Numbered from the stretch's first letter, positions 36,469 through 45,462 are shown. The stretch: DNA of 64,000 nt from Agrobacterium vitis (GCF_013337045.2 NZ_CP118261.1:124001-188000), one strand, 5' to 3'. Translations and numbers: made by a program. The notes: generated by a model from the letters alone, not told the origin.

Positions 36469-37530
36469 ATGGAGCCTGTGCCGTTTCTACTGGTCGATGA
36501 CCTTGAGGAAAACCTCCTGTCACTGGAAGCGCTGCTTCGTCGCAATGATCTTCTTATTCTCAAGGCAAAATCGGGCGATCAGGCTTTGGAAATTCTGCTG
36601 CACAACGACGTCGCTCTGGCGCTCGTCGACGTGCAGATGCCGGGTCTCAATGGGTTCGAGCTTGCGGAGTTGATGCGCGGCAATGAGCGAACCCGACGCA
36701 TCCCGATCATCTTCGTCACCGCAGGCACCACCGACGCGCATCGCCGCTTTCGCGGTTACGAGGCAGGTGCCGTCGATTTCATTCAGAAACCGATCGAACC
36801 GGATATTCTGCGCAGCAAGGTTGACGTTTTTTTTGAGCTCTATCGCCAGCGGCAACAGCTTGCAGCGCAACGCGACGAACTCGTAAAACATGCCCAAGCG
36901 CTGAAAGATGCCGCCGGCCACAAGGATATCCTGCTCCGCGAGATCAACCACCGCATCAAAAATCTCTTCAGCCTGGCTGCCGGGCTGATATCGCTGAGTG
37001 CCCGGCCTGCCACCAGTGTTGCCGAGCTTGAAACCGATCTTCGGTCTCGTATGCATGCGCTGGCACGAGCCCATGAACTGACATTACCCGACTTTGAGAC
37101 AGGCAACGATGGTGGCCAGATCGCGACCACGGTCACCGCACTGCTGAAAGCGATCGTGGCGCCGCATGATCACGCAGAGGGTTCTCGCATAACGATCACC
37201 GGTTCGGACGCGCCATTGACAGGCACCGCCCTCACATCGCTTGCACTACTTTTGCACGAACTGACCACCAATGCCGCCAAGTACGGTGCACTATCGACAT
37301 CCGAGGGACGCCTGACCATCGATGTTACTGCGGCCGAAGAACTTCTGCATTTGAGGTGGGACGAGAGAGGCTCTCCGCCACCGCCCGAAGTATCGACAAG
37401 GGCAGGCTTCGGAACGACCTTGGAAAAAGCTGCCTTGCAAGGATTGAACGGCGCGATCTCCAGGGATTGGACGAGTGAAGGCCTATCGCTGACGCTCGAA
37501 ATTCCGTTGGAAAGTTTGGTCAAGACCTGA
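36469..37530 (+). CDS. Receiver plus HWE-type histidine kinase
   Basis: A 353-aa soluble protein with an N-terminal receiver (LVDDLEENL, phospho-Asp in LALVDVQMPG near residue 54) and a C-terminal HisKA_2/HWE kinase. The histidine box is REINHRIKNLFSLAAGLISL (His about 160). The ATPase part has LLHELTTNAAKYGALS and a W.E motif in LRWDERG (about 296), typical of HWE kinases in alphaproteobacteria. It likely receives phosphate from the operon's hybrid kinase and relays it. In this order (kinase, CheR, CheB, REC-HWE) the operon resembles stress or surface-sensing modules rather than flagellar chemotaxis. Confidence 0.92.
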   Translation: MEPVPFLLVDDLEENLLSLEALLRRNDLLILKAKSGDQALEILLHNDVALALVDVQMPGLNGFELAELMRGNERTRRIPIIFVTAGTTDAHRRFRGYEAGAVDFIQKPIEPDILRSKVDVFFELYRQRQQLAAQRDELVKHAQALKDAAGHKDILLREINHRIKNLFSLAAGLISLSARPATSVAELETDLRSRMHALARAHELTLPDFETGNDGGQIATTVTALLKAIVAPHDHAEGSRITITGSDAPLTGTALTSLALLLHELTTNAAKYGALSTSEGRLTIDVTAAEELLHLRWDERGSPPPPEVSTRAGFGTTLEKAALQGLNGAISRDWTSEGLSLTLEIPLESLVKT

Positions 37531-37769
37531 CGTCGTGGGAGCCGTGTGCCCTTGGAATGTCAAATTGGAACGCGAACTCATCTGCCTTATCTCTTGAACG
37601 GGAGCCGACCGCGGTGCCTCCCATGGTCGCCGAGTTTAGATTCTGGGTGGACATCTCTGCAGCCAGCCTGCCGCCAGTATGAACCATCTGTACTGCCCCT
37701 CCATTCGATCTCTCATGCTTCGCTATCTCAGTGGGCCGACAGACAGCGCCATCGCCCCCCTGTATTCAA
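37531..37769. other. Region without a recognised gene
   Basis: There are about 240 bp after the REC-HWE kinase. No convincing ORF or repeat was found. Confidence 0.4.
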
Positions 37770-38265
37770 TTAGCGTGATGTCGGAGTGATTTCCTGCTGT
37801 GGCGGCAGGCTAGATCTGCAGCCTTCGACATCGGTAAGCAGCAGTCGTGCCTGCGTGCCCCAGCCGCCGATAAGAATATCTTGCTTGCCGTCGCCGTCAA
37901 GGTCACCGTGCCAGCGCTCCAGCTTCGCCAGACGGTAATCCCCGGAACCACGTCGGCCGACACGTCGATAAACTTGCCCGTTCCATCATTCTGCCACGCC
38001 CGAGGCTGCAGAGGAACAAATTTAGGGACCTGGATCGCGCCAACGAGAAGATCCGGTGCGCCATCATCGTTCCGATCGAGAATAGTTCCTGCCCAGCTTG
38101 AAAGTGTGTTCTTCGGCAATCGGGCATTGGTCTCGTCCTGAAGCGCCCGTTGCCATCGTTAATGAAAAGACGTGTCTACGGATCCTAGTCCCAACCCATG
38201 TTATTGCTGGTGATGTTGGAAAAACAGGATGTCCGGGTGACCGCCTTGTTCACGTCCGCGACTTT
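37770..38265 (-). pseudogene. FG-GAP/VCBS-repeat protein relic
   Basis: Minus-strand frames show calcium-binding FG-GAP-type repeats broken by frame changes: GGHPDILFF, INDGNGRFRTRPMP, DRNDDGAPDLLVGAI, WQNDGTGKFIDVSADVVPGI, and WHGDLDGDGKQDILIGGWG. It ends at TAA 37770. The 5' portion is missing. Such repeats form beta-propellers in secreted or surface proteins. Confidence 0.7.
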
Positions 38266-38325
38266 CACACCGCGTGTTTCCATGCGGAGATATATCGACC
38301 ACTGATTGTCTCGAAAAAAGCGTCG

Positions 38326-39237
38326 TCACTTCCGATCGAGAAGGGCAGCATCAAGCGATGACGCCGCTGGCATTGACGTTTGAGCGCCATGCTTCAGGCA
38401 AGCGAGGGAGCCGGCCGCCGCTGCACGTCGTAGTGCTTGCGGGAATGATTTTCCCTGATCTAGACTGGCTGCCAGGTAGCCGCAGAAGGTATCGCCGGCG
38501 CCGACCGTATCGACGGGCTCTATCGTCAGGCCTTCGGCGGATAGGATCTCGTTCCGGCGAATAGCAACGACCCCAGCCGCTCCAAGCGTGACGACAATCG
38601 TCTGTCCGGAATGCCCATAGAGTGCTTTGAGTGCGGACATGGATGCGGCCCGATCCTCAATCGTTTGTCCGGTCAGCAATCCGAACTCGCTCTCATTGGC
38701 GACGACGATATCGGCCAGCATTGCGAGCCGTGCCGTCTCGGCCGTGAAGGGGGCGATGTTCAGCATGGTGACGATGCCCTTTTCCCGGCTTGCCATGAGC
38801 GCTGTTTCAGCGCTGTCCGCCGATATTTCCATCTGGAGAAGGAGAATGTCCCCAGACTTCATCGAAGCGACCAATGAGCGCGCCATGTCCGGCGTTACCA
38901 GCGCGTTGGCGCCCGGCACTACCGTGATCATGTTCTGCCCCGACGCGTCGACGAGGATGATCGCCGTGCCGGTCGCAGCCGGCTGGGTCTGGACCCCGGA
39001 AAGGTCGACCGATGCAGCATTCAATTCGGCAAGTGCTGCGGCCGCGAATACATCGTCGCCGACCGCTCCGACCATCTTGACCGCACTGCCGGCAAGTCGG
39101 GCTGCAAGCGCCTGATTGGCGCCTTTGCCCCCTGACGTTGTCGCGAATGACTGTCCCGCCACGGTTTCGCCGGGGCCGGGTATGCGCTCTGTCCTGGCAA
39201 CCAAATCCATGTTGATGGACCCCAATACGCATATCAT
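38326..39237 (-). CDS. rbsK: Ribokinase (PfkB family)
   Basis: A 303-aa PfkB-family sugar kinase most like ribokinase. It shows GSINMDLVARTERIPGPGET, the substrate loop TSGGKGANQALAA (34-46), NESEFGLLTG, and the anion-hole/catalytic motif DTVGAGDTFCGYLA with the base at Asp249. It would phosphorylate ribose or a related pentose or tetrose. GGAGAG precedes the ATG. It is divergent from the GntR regulator and the rpiB-ABC operon, with the shared operator between them, so it belongs to the same catabolic locus. Given the neighbours, the substrate need not be free ribose. Confidence 0.93.
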   Translation of the reverse strand: MICVLGSINMDLVARTERIPGPGETVAGQSFATTSGGKGANQALAARLAGSAVKMVGAVGDDVFAAAALAELNAASVDLSGVQTQPAATGTAIILVDASGQNMITVVPGANALVTPDMARSLVASMKSGDILLLQMEISADSAETALMASREKGIVTMLNIAPFTAETARLAMLADIVVANESEFGLLTGQTIEDRAASMSALKALYGHSGQTIVVTLGAAGVVAIRRNEILSAEGLTIEPVDTVGAGDTFCGYLAASLDQGKSFPQALRRAAAAGSLACLKHGAQTSMPAASSLDAALLDRK

Positions 39238-39348
39238 CGTCTTCTCTCCTTCCTTCCTCGGTTGCCGCTACGACGCCGACCTTCCGAGCTTGATTTCGGA
39301 GCCACGCCAAGACACCGCTTGACGGAGGCGTTGCTGTGGCTATATGAG

Positions 39349-39359
39349 TGGTCATACCA
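39349..39359. promoter_or_regulatory. FCD/GntR-type operator TGGTCATACCA
   Basis: This perfect TGGT-N3-ACCA palindrome matches the TNGT-N3-ACNA consensus of FadR/FCD regulators. It lies 17 bp ahead of the GntR-type start and in the divergent promoter region of the ribokinase gene. It should mediate autoregulation and control of both transcripts. Confidence 0.75.
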
Positions 39360-39375
39360 CGGTATGGACAATTAA

Positions 39376-40131
39376 ATGACCGACAGCAAGACTATTCGTC
39401 GTGAACCGCAAGAGGCAGGGGCCCACAATCGAGTGGCAGCGTTTCTGCGAGACCAGTTGTTGTCGGGTGAACTGAAGGCGGGGGACTGTCTTTTGCCCGA
39501 GCGAGAGCTGGCAGCTCACCTGAATGTCAGTCGCCCCGTTCTTCGCGAGGCGTTGCGAGCCTTGTCAATGATTGGTGCCGTCGAGATCAGGCACGGGGTC
39601 GGCACGATCGTCCGGCGTCCCGATGCCACCGCGCTAGGTGATGTCTTCAGCTTCATGCTCGCCCACGGCTCGAACGTGACTGGCGACATCATGGAGGCGA
39701 GAAAGGCGATCGAGCATCACGCCGTGCGGCTTGCCTGCCAGCGAGCCACCGAGCAGGATTTCGCCAATGTCACAAATGCACTTCGACATATCGTCGCTAC
39801 GATCGATAATCCGGAAGCTGGCGGCATCGCCGACTTCCAGTTTCACGAGGCGATCGTCAGCGCGTCCCATTCACCGACGCTCGTCACGATCTATGCGTCG
39901 ATTTCCCAGCTGATGATGCGCTCCCACCTGGAGCGCCGCGAGAAGATCATCCGGGTCGAAGGAATAGAAGAGTTCCTGATCGATCACCATCGCCTGATCC
40001 TGGAGGCGCTTGCGGCCCGCGATCGCGTCCGGGCCGATGATCTGCTCCACCAGCATTTCGAAATCGGCGCCGATTTCCGGCGCCGTGCCAACCTGCACGA
40101 CATTTCCATAGGAACCGGCGTTTCGGCCTAG
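39376..40131 (+). CDS. GntR-family regulator (FCD/FadR subfamily)
   Basis: A 251-aa repressor with an N-terminal winged helix-turn-helix (LLPERELAAHLNVSRPVLRE, then ALRALSMIGAVEIRHGVGTI) and a C-terminal FCD ligand domain. The metal-coordinating histidines appear in FQFHEAIVSAS, IDHHRLILEAL and LHQHFEIG. FCD domains bind carboxylate or sugar-acid effectors. It leads the operon that contains rpiB and the ABC importer; rpiB begins 29 bp downstream. Confidence 0.92.
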   Translation: MTDSKTIRREPQEAGAHNRVAAFLRDQLLSGELKAGDCLLPERELAAHLNVSRPVLREALRALSMIGAVEIRHGVGTIVRRPDATALGDVFSFMLAHGSNVTGDIMEARKAIEHHAVRLACQRATEQDFANVTNALRHIVATIDNPEAGGIADFQFHEAIVSASHSPTLVTIYASISQLMMRSHLERREKIIRVEGIEEFLIDHHRLILEALAARDRVRADDLLHQHFEIGADFRRRANLHDISIGTGVSA

Positions 40132-40160
40132 TTTCCATTCAATCAAACGGGAGGATAATC

Positions 40161-40607
40161 ATGAATATTGTCATCGGCAGCGATCACGCGGGTTTTCCGC
40201 TGAAGGCGGATGTCATCGCGGTGCTCGAAGAACTCGGCCATGTCGTAGAAGACATCGGCAGCTTCACGCAGGAGCCCGTCGATTTCCCGGATATTGCAGG
40301 CCTTCTCTGCAAGAAGGTCCGCGACGGAGCAGCCGAACGTGGCATCCTGGTTTGCGGCACCGGCGTTGGCGCCGCGATTGCGGCCAACAAGGTCAACGGC
40401 ATTCGCGCGGCCGTCTGCCACGACGTGCATTCGGCCCATCAGAGCGTCGAGCATGACGATGTCAACGTCATGTGCATTGGCGCCAAGATCGTCGGCCCCT
40501 GGCTCGCTCGTGATCTCGTCGTCGCCTATCTCGAGGCGGAATTCGACCGCAACGAGGATTTTGTCCGTCGCGTCGAAAAGCTCACTGCCATGGAGCAGGC
40601 CAACTGA
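40161..40607 (+). CDS. rpiB: Ribose-5-phosphate isomerase B-type sugar-phosphate isomerase
   Basis: A 148-aa RpiB/LacAB-family isomerase. It shows GSDHAGFPLK at the start, the active-site Cys65 in VCGTGVGAAIAANKV, and HDVHSAHQSVEHDDVNVMCI with the conserved phosphate-binding residues. It interconverts an aldose and ketose phosphate. Members also act on erythrose, allose and other phosphates, so ribose-5-phosphate is the default rather than certain substrate. GGGAGGA precedes the ATG. Confidence 0.93.
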   Translation: MNIVIGSDHAGFPLKADVIAVLEELGHVVEDIGSFTQEPVDFPDIAGLLCKKVRDGAAERGILVCGTGVGAAIAANKVNGIRAAVCHDVHSAHQSVEHDDVNVMCIGAKIVGPWLARDLVVAYLEAEFDRNEDFVRRVEKLTAMEQAN

Positions 40608-40641
40608 CCGACACTGGCTCGTGACGCAGGGAGAGAGCGAC

Positions 40642-41565
40642 ATGACGAATCAAGATCTACCCAAACTGGCATTTATCGGACTGGGCGTGATGGGCCGCGA
40701 AATGGCGCTTCATCTTGCCGGCGCTGGTTATCCGCTGAGCGTGTTCGATATATCGTCCGCTGCGGCCGATGCTGTCGTGGCAAAGGGCGCGACACGCTGC
40801 GAGAGCGTGGCTGTGGCCGTCAAGGATGCCGAGATCGCCATCTCGATGTTGCCCAACACACCGCAGGTCGATGATGTCGTCAACCGCGACGGCGTGCTGG
40901 CCAACATGAAGAGCGGCAGCATCTTCATTGACATGAGCACGATCTCGCCGGAAGCCACCCGGGCGATGGGGGCGGCCCTTGCTGGACAGGGCATCACAAT
41001 GCTTGATGCACCGGTGTCCGGCGGCCCGATTGGTGCCAAGAATGCGGCGCTTTCGATCATGGTGGGCGGCGACCGCGCGGCATTCGACCGTGCCGAGCCC
41101 GTGCTGCGGGTGATGGGAACGACGATCAGCCATGTCGGTGCGCCGGGTGCAGGTCAAACGGTCAAGCTGTGCAACCAGCTTGTCTGCGCGATCAACATTC
41201 AGGCCGTCTGCGAGGCGCTTGCCCTCGGCCGGGCAAGCGGCGTCGACCTGTCGCAGATGCGGGACGTGCTGCTCGGCGGCTCGGCCTCGTCGTGGATGCT
41301 CGAAAAGCTCGGCCCCGCGATGATCGCAGGCGATGCCGGCGCCGGCTTCCGCATCGACCTGATGCTCAAGGACCTTCGCCTCGTGCTCGAAATGGCCGGA
41401 CAGAACGATGTCGCGCTGCCTGGCACTTCACTCGTCACCGCACAATATGTGGAGGCCCGTGCTCACGGTGAGGGCTCGAATGGCAACCAGGCGCTGTTCC
41501 GGGTCTATGACCGGATGACGGGGCAGGACGCATCGCGCCTTCCGGTCATGGAAAATCAGTCATGA
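40642..41565 (+). CDS. Beta-hydroxyacid dehydrogenase (3-hydroxyisobutyrate dehydrogenase family)
   Basis: A 307-aa NAD(P)-dependent dehydrogenase. The Rossmann motif is FIGLGVMGREMALHLAGAGY. The substrate-binding DAPVSGGPIGA lies near residue 122, and the catalytic lysine is in GQTVKLCNQLV (about 174). KDLRLVLEMA lies near the C-terminus. Family members oxidise 3-hydroxyisobutyrate or reduce tartronate semialdehyde, and related ones act on phosphorylated sugar acids. The ATG at 40642 has GGGAGAG upstream. The stop overlaps the permease start (ATGA), so it is translationally coupled to the transporter. Confidence 0.9.
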   Translation: MTNQDLPKLAFIGLGVMGREMALHLAGAGYPLSVFDISSAAADAVVAKGATRCESVAVAVKDAEIAISMLPNTPQVDDVVNRDGVLANMKSGSIFIDMSTISPEATRAMGAALAGQGITMLDAPVSGGPIGAKNAALSIMVGGDRAAFDRAEPVLRVMGTTISHVGAPGAGQTVKLCNQLVCAINIQAVCEALALGRASGVDLSQMRDVLLGGSASSWMLEKLGPAMIAGDAGAGFRIDLMLKDLRLVLEMAGQNDVALPGTSLVTAQYVEARAHGEGSNGNQALFRVYDRMTGQDASRLPVMENQS

Positions 41566-42239
41566 CCCTCGATTTTTCTGTCGTCCTTCTCCGGTGGCAG
41601 ATGCTGATCGACGGGATGGCGCTGACGGCTCAGCTCGCTCTGATCACGACGATCACCGGGTTCCTGATCGGCACGGCCTGCGCTATCGCGCGCCGGTCGG
41701 GCGGACCCGTGCTCCAGTGGGTCGCGGCAACCTATGTCGAGAGCTTCCGAAACACGCCGTTTCTGGTTCAGATCTTCGTGATCTACTTTGGCCTTTCGAG
41801 CCTGGGCTTCTCGTTCAGCGCGCTTGTGGTCGCGGTGATCGCGCTGACCGTCAATGTCGGCGCCTATACGGCCGAGATCATGCGGGCGGGTTTCGATTCG
41901 ATCCAGAAGGGACAGTGGGAAGCCGGCGAATGCCTCGGGCTTTCGCCGGTGCAACTCTACTGGCATGTGGGACTGCGTCCCGCCATGGAGCGGGTCTATC
42001 CGGCTCTCACCAGCCAGTTCATCCTGCTGATGCTTGCCTCGTCGGTCACCTCGCAGATCTCAGCCGAGGAACTGACGGCGGCGGCGAATTTCATCCAGTC
42101 AGAAACGTACCGGCCTTTCGAAGCCTATATCGTTGTGGCGGTTCTCTATCTTTTTCTGTCGCTGGTCATGCGGGCCGTCTTCTGGGCGCTTGGCATGCTC
42201 ATGTTCCCGCGCCGTCGCCGGCTCGGCACGCCGCTGTGA
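41562..42239 (+). CDS. ABC importer permease, polar amino acid type (1)
   Basis: A 225-aa HisM/GlnP-type inner-membrane permease with about five hydrophobic segments. It shows the conserved ESFRNTPFLVQIFVIYFGL near the N-terminal third, and the EAA loop QWEAGECLGLSPVQLYWHVG that contacts the ATPase. It starts in a four-base overlap with the dehydrogenase gene and is followed by the second permease after 10 bp. Confidence 0.94.
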   Translation: MTLDFSVVLLRWQMLIDGMALTAQLALITTITGFLIGTACAIARRSGGPVLQWVAATYVESFRNTPFLVQIFVIYFGLSSLGFSFSALVVAVIALTVNVGAYTAEIMRAGFDSIQKGQWEAGECLGLSPVQLYWHVGLRPAMERVYPALTSQFILLMLASSVTSQISAEELTAAANFIQSETYRPFEAYIVVAVLYLFLSLVMRAVFWALGMLMFPRRRRLGTPL

Positions 42240-42249
42240 GGAGGGAACG

Positions 42250-42927
42250 ATGACCACGGCATTCAATATCAACCATCTGCAGTTTCTGGTGACCGGAGCC
42301 TTCTGGACGCTTGTGCTGAGCGTCATGGCCTTCGTCGGTGGCGGACTGTTCGGCTTTCTTGTGGCTTTGGGCAGAATTACGCCGTCACGCACGGTTCGCA
42401 TCTTCACTGGCGCCTATGTCCAACTGATCCAGGGCACGCCACTACTCGTGATCATGTTCATCATCTACTTCGGCCTGCCGACGCTCGGTTTCTCCATCAC
42501 GCCGCTATTTGCCGCTGGCCTGTCTCTGACGATCTATGTCAGCGCCTATCTGGGCGAGATCTGGCGAGGTTGTCTGGAATCCGTGCCCAAGGCGCAGTGG
42601 GAAGCGGCGGAATGCCTGGCGCTGTCGAAGATGCAACGCATGTTCAAGGTCATCCTGCCACAGGCGGTAAGGATCGCGACCCCACCGACGGTCGGTTTCA
42701 GCGTCCAGATCGTCAAGAATACATCGCTCGCGTCAGTCGTCGGTTTTGTCGAGCTGACGCGCGCCGGGCAGCTCATCAACAATTCCATCTTCGAGCCCTT
42801 CCTCATCTATCTCGTCGTTGCAGCCCTCTACTTTTGCCTCTGCTTTCCGCTGTCGGCATTCAGTCAGAAGCTCGAGCGGCGGGGTCCGAGAATGCGGACG
42901 ACGGTTAAGCCAGCGACACAAAGCTGA
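42250..42927 (+). CDS. ABC importer permease, polar amino acid type (2)
   Basis: A 225-aa second permease subunit, with YVQLIQGTPLLVIMFIIYFG and the EAA loop QWEAAECLALSKMQRMFKVI. The ATG follows GAGGAGGGA, a strong ribosome site. With the first permease it should form the heterodimeric channel typical of histidine/glutamine-type importers. Confidence 0.94.
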   Translation: MTTAFNINHLQFLVTGAFWTLVLSVMAFVGGGLFGFLVALGRITPSRTVRIFTGAYVQLIQGTPLLVIMFIIYFGLPTLGFSITPLFAAGLSLTIYVSAYLGEIWRGCLESVPKAQWEAAECLALSKMQRMFKVILPQAVRIATPPTVGFSVQIVKNTSLASVVGFVELTRAGQLINNSIFEPFLIYLVVAALYFCLCFPLSAFSQKLERRGPRMRTTVKPATQS

Positions 42928-42948
42928 AGAGTTTGAGGGAGGCAGAGC

Positions 42949-43674
42949 ATGCCAATGATTGCACTGAATGACGTGAGGAAGAGCTTTGGCGCGATCACCG
43001 TGCTCAAGGGTGTAACATTTTCCGTGGACAAGGGGCAGGTTGCAGCACTCATCGGTGCCAGCGGCTCAGGTAAGAGCACGGCTCTGCGCTGCATCGATCG
43101 GCTGGAGGTGATCGACAGCGGTGAGATCACGGTGGCGGACCACAGGGTTCACGATCCGAACCTCAATCTGAGAAAGCTCAGGCTCGACGTCGGCATCGTG
43201 TTCCAGAGCTACAATCTGTTTCCGCACCTCACGATCGAGGAGAACATCTTGCTCGCGCCGTGCTCGGTCAAGAAATTGCCGAAGACACAGGCCCATGAGC
43301 TGGCTCTTGCTGCACTTGAGAGGGTGGGCCTATCCGACAAGGCCGACAATTATCCCGAACAGCTGTCCGGTGGACAGCAGCAGCGAGCCGCTATCGCCAG
43401 ATCGCTGGCGATGGAACCGAAGGTCATGCTGTTCGACGAGGTGACGTCGGCGCTCGATCCCAAGCTGACCGGCGAGGTGTTGCGCGTCATCGAGAAGCTC
43501 GCCGAAAGCGGCATGACCATGATCATGGTCACCCATGAAATGAACTTCGCACGCAAGGTGGCGGACCGCGTCATCTTCATGCATCGCGGCCTTGTCCACG
43601 AGGAAGGCGATGCCGGGATGCTAAGTGCTCCGCAAACATCGGAGCTGCAGGAGTTCCTGAGCCACGATCTGTAA
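42949..43674 (+). CDS. ABC importer ATPase, polar amino acid type
   Basis: A 241-aa ATP-binding subunit with Walker [10 protein letters not shown] (34-42), the Q-loop in [12 protein letters not shown], the signature [17 protein letters not shown] (about 138) and Walker [14 protein letters not shown], followed by the H-loop in MVTHEM. All catalytic residues are present. It drives import through the two permeases just upstream. Confidence 0.95.
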   Translation: MPMIALNDVRKSFGAITVLKGVTFSVDKGQVAALIGASGSGKSTALRCIDRLEVIDSGEITVADHRVHDPNLNLRKLRLDVGIVFQSYNLFPHLTIEENILLAPCSVKKLPKTQAHELALAALERVGLSDKADNYPEQLSGGQQQRAAIARSLAMEPKVMLFDEVTSALDPKLTGEVLRVIEKLAESGMTMIMVTHEMNFARKVADRVIFMHRGLVHEEGDAGMLSAPQTSELQEFLSHDL

Positions 43675-43699
43675 TTTTCATCAAACCGGAGGAATAAAG

Positions 43700-44503
43700 A
43701 TGAAATTTCTGAAAACGCTTGCACTGGTTGGTACAGTAGGTGCTGTTCTAGCAAGCCAGTCGCTGCCGGCATCCGCCGACACCTTTGCCGACATCCTGGC
43801 CGCAAAGAAGATCCGCATCGCAACCGATCTTGCCATCCCGCCGTCTGGCATGCTGGACGCGAACCTCAAGCCCGTCGGTTCCGACGTGGAGACGGCCCAG
43901 CAGCTGGCCAAGGATTGGGGTGTCGAGGTCGAGTTCGTCCAGACGACGGGCGCGACCCGTATTCCGAACCTGCAGACCAACAAGGCGGATATCGTCATCT
44001 CCACCCTGTCTGTCACCCCGGAACGCGCCCAGGTGATCGATTTCTCGAAGCCCTATGCTGGCCTCCAGTCCGTCATCGCCGCGCCGGCGGCCTCGCCGAT
44101 CAAGGATTGGGCCGATCTCAAGGGGCAGGCCATCACTGTGACCCGCGGCACGACCCAGGATACCGAGCTGACCAAGATGGCGGCCGAGCATGGCTTCACG
44201 GTGACGCGTTACGACGACGATGCGACGATGGTGACAGCCGCCGTATCCGGCCAGGCCAAGTTGATCGCGACCTCCGCCACGCTGGTCAAGCAGGTTCATG
44301 ACAAGAACCCGACGCTGGCCTTTGAGCCGAAGATCACCATTCGCGTGCTGAACCTCGCGATTGGCGTTCGCAAGAACGAACCAGAACTGTTGGCGAAATT
44401 GAACGAATGGGTAGCTTCAAACCTTCAGAACGGGAAGCTCAACGAGATCTATCAGAAGTATCACGGCACGCCAATCCCGGCGGAGATCGTCAACCCAAAG
44501 TGA
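43700..44503 (+). CDS. ABC importer periplasmic binding protein (first copy)
   Basis: A 267-aa family 3 binding protein with a signal peptide (cleavage near PASADT). Blocks include RIATDLAIPPSGMLDANLKP, VGSDVETAQ, TTGATRIPNLQTNKADIVIS, DFSKPYAG and TRGTTQDTELTK. The usual family 3 motif with PF.Y at the ligand site is PPSGMLD here, shared with the second copy, which suggests an unusual ligand. It follows the ATPase by 25 bp with GGAGG upstream. Confidence 0.93.
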   Translation: MKFLKTLALVGTVGAVLASQSLPASADTFADILAAKKIRIATDLAIPPSGMLDANLKPVGSDVETAQQLAKDWGVEVEFVQTTGATRIPNLQTNKADIVISTLSVTPERAQVIDFSKPYAGLQSVIAAPAASPIKDWADLKGQAITVTRGTTQDTELTKMAAEHGFTVTRYDDDATMVTAAVSGQAKLIATSATLVKQVHDKNPTLAFEPKITIRVLNLAIGVRKNEPELLAKLNEWVASNLQNGKLNEIYQKYHGTPIPAEIVNPK

Positions 44504-44579
44504 CAGCGACCAAGTCGCTAGCGACTGCGGTGGTTGGGTCTGGAGGAGTGATTTTGCCACCGTGAATTCCGAATGGACC

Positions 44580-44609
44580 CGGAAGCCTTGCCATTGCGCA
44601 AGGCTTCCG
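44580..44609. terminator. 12-bp hairpin between the two binding-protein genes
   Basis: Arms CGGAAGCCTTGC and GCAAGGCTTCCG enclose a 6-base loop. There is no long T run after it, so it may be an attenuator or transcript-stabilising structure that sets the ratio of the two binding proteins rather than a full terminator. Confidence 0.55.
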
Positions 44610-44658
44610 AGGTTAAATTCCTAAAGCCGTCAACAAGAGAAAAAGTGGAGGAGAACGC

Positions 44659-45462
44659 ATGGCAATCCGAAAGACTTTGGCCATAATTGGCATTTTAGGA
44701 GCAATGGCTGTGACAGTCGCGGCCAAAGCGGCAGCAGACAGTTTCAGCGACATCAAAACGGCTGGCAAGATCCGCGTGGCGATTGATCTTGCCAGCCCAC
44801 CGAACGGGATGCTCGATGCAGGTCTCAAACCTGTCGGCTCGGATGTCGAAACTGCCGAACTGCTTGCGAGAGACTGGGGTGTTCAGCTGGAACTTATCCA
44901 GACGACCGGCGCGACACGCATCCCGAACCTGCAGACCAACAAGGCAGATGTCGTCATCTCGACCCTGGCAGTGACTCCGGAGCGTAAGCAGGTCATCGCG
45001 TTTTCGAAGCCCTATTCCGGCCAGTTGTCTATGGTCGCTGCACCCGCTTCGCTGCAGATCAGGGATTGGACGGATCTGAGAGGCAAGGTCGTTACCGTGT
45101 GCCGTGGAACGACGCAGGATACGGACATGACGAAGCGGGCAACGGAGTTCGGTTACACGATCGCCCGCTATGATGATGAAGGCGCGATGGTGACAGCAGC
45201 TGTGTCGGGGCAGGCGACGATTGTCGCCTCCTCAGAAGCGCTGATCAAACAGATTGCGGTAAAGAGCAAAGGAAATCCGTTCGAGCCGAAATTTACGATC
45301 CGCGTCTTCGACCTTGCCATCGGTGTCCGGAAAAACGAGCCTGAGTTGCTCGCAGCACTCGATCAATGGGTTGCCGACAATCTGAAGAACGGTAAACTCA
45401 ACGATATATACCAGCGCCACCATGGCCATGCTCTGCCGAAGGAAGTCGTGGAGCGAAAGTAA
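44659..45462 (+). CDS. ABC importer periplasmic binding protein (second copy)
   Basis: A 267-aa paralogue of the product at 43700, of identical length and with the same PPNGMLDAG and GATRIPNLQTNKADVVIS blocks. The signal peptide is cleaved near AKAAADS. It ends HHGHALPKEVVERK. GGAGGAGAA precedes the ATG. The copies have diverged along their length, so they may bind related but different compounds for the one transporter. It is separated from the first copy by 155 bp containing a hairpin. Confidence 0.92.
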   Translation: MAIRKTLAIIGILGAMAVTVAAKAAADSFSDIKTAGKIRVAIDLASPPNGMLDAGLKPVGSDVETAELLARDWGVQLELIQTTGATRIPNLQTNKADVVISTLAVTPERKQVIAFSKPYSGQLSMVAAPASLQIRDWTDLRGKVVTVCRGTTQDTDMTKRATEFGYTIARYDDEGAMVTAAVSGQATIVASSEALIKQIAVKSKGNPFEPKFTIRVFDLAIGVRKNEPELLAALDQWVADNLKNGKLNDIYQRHHGHALPKEVVERK

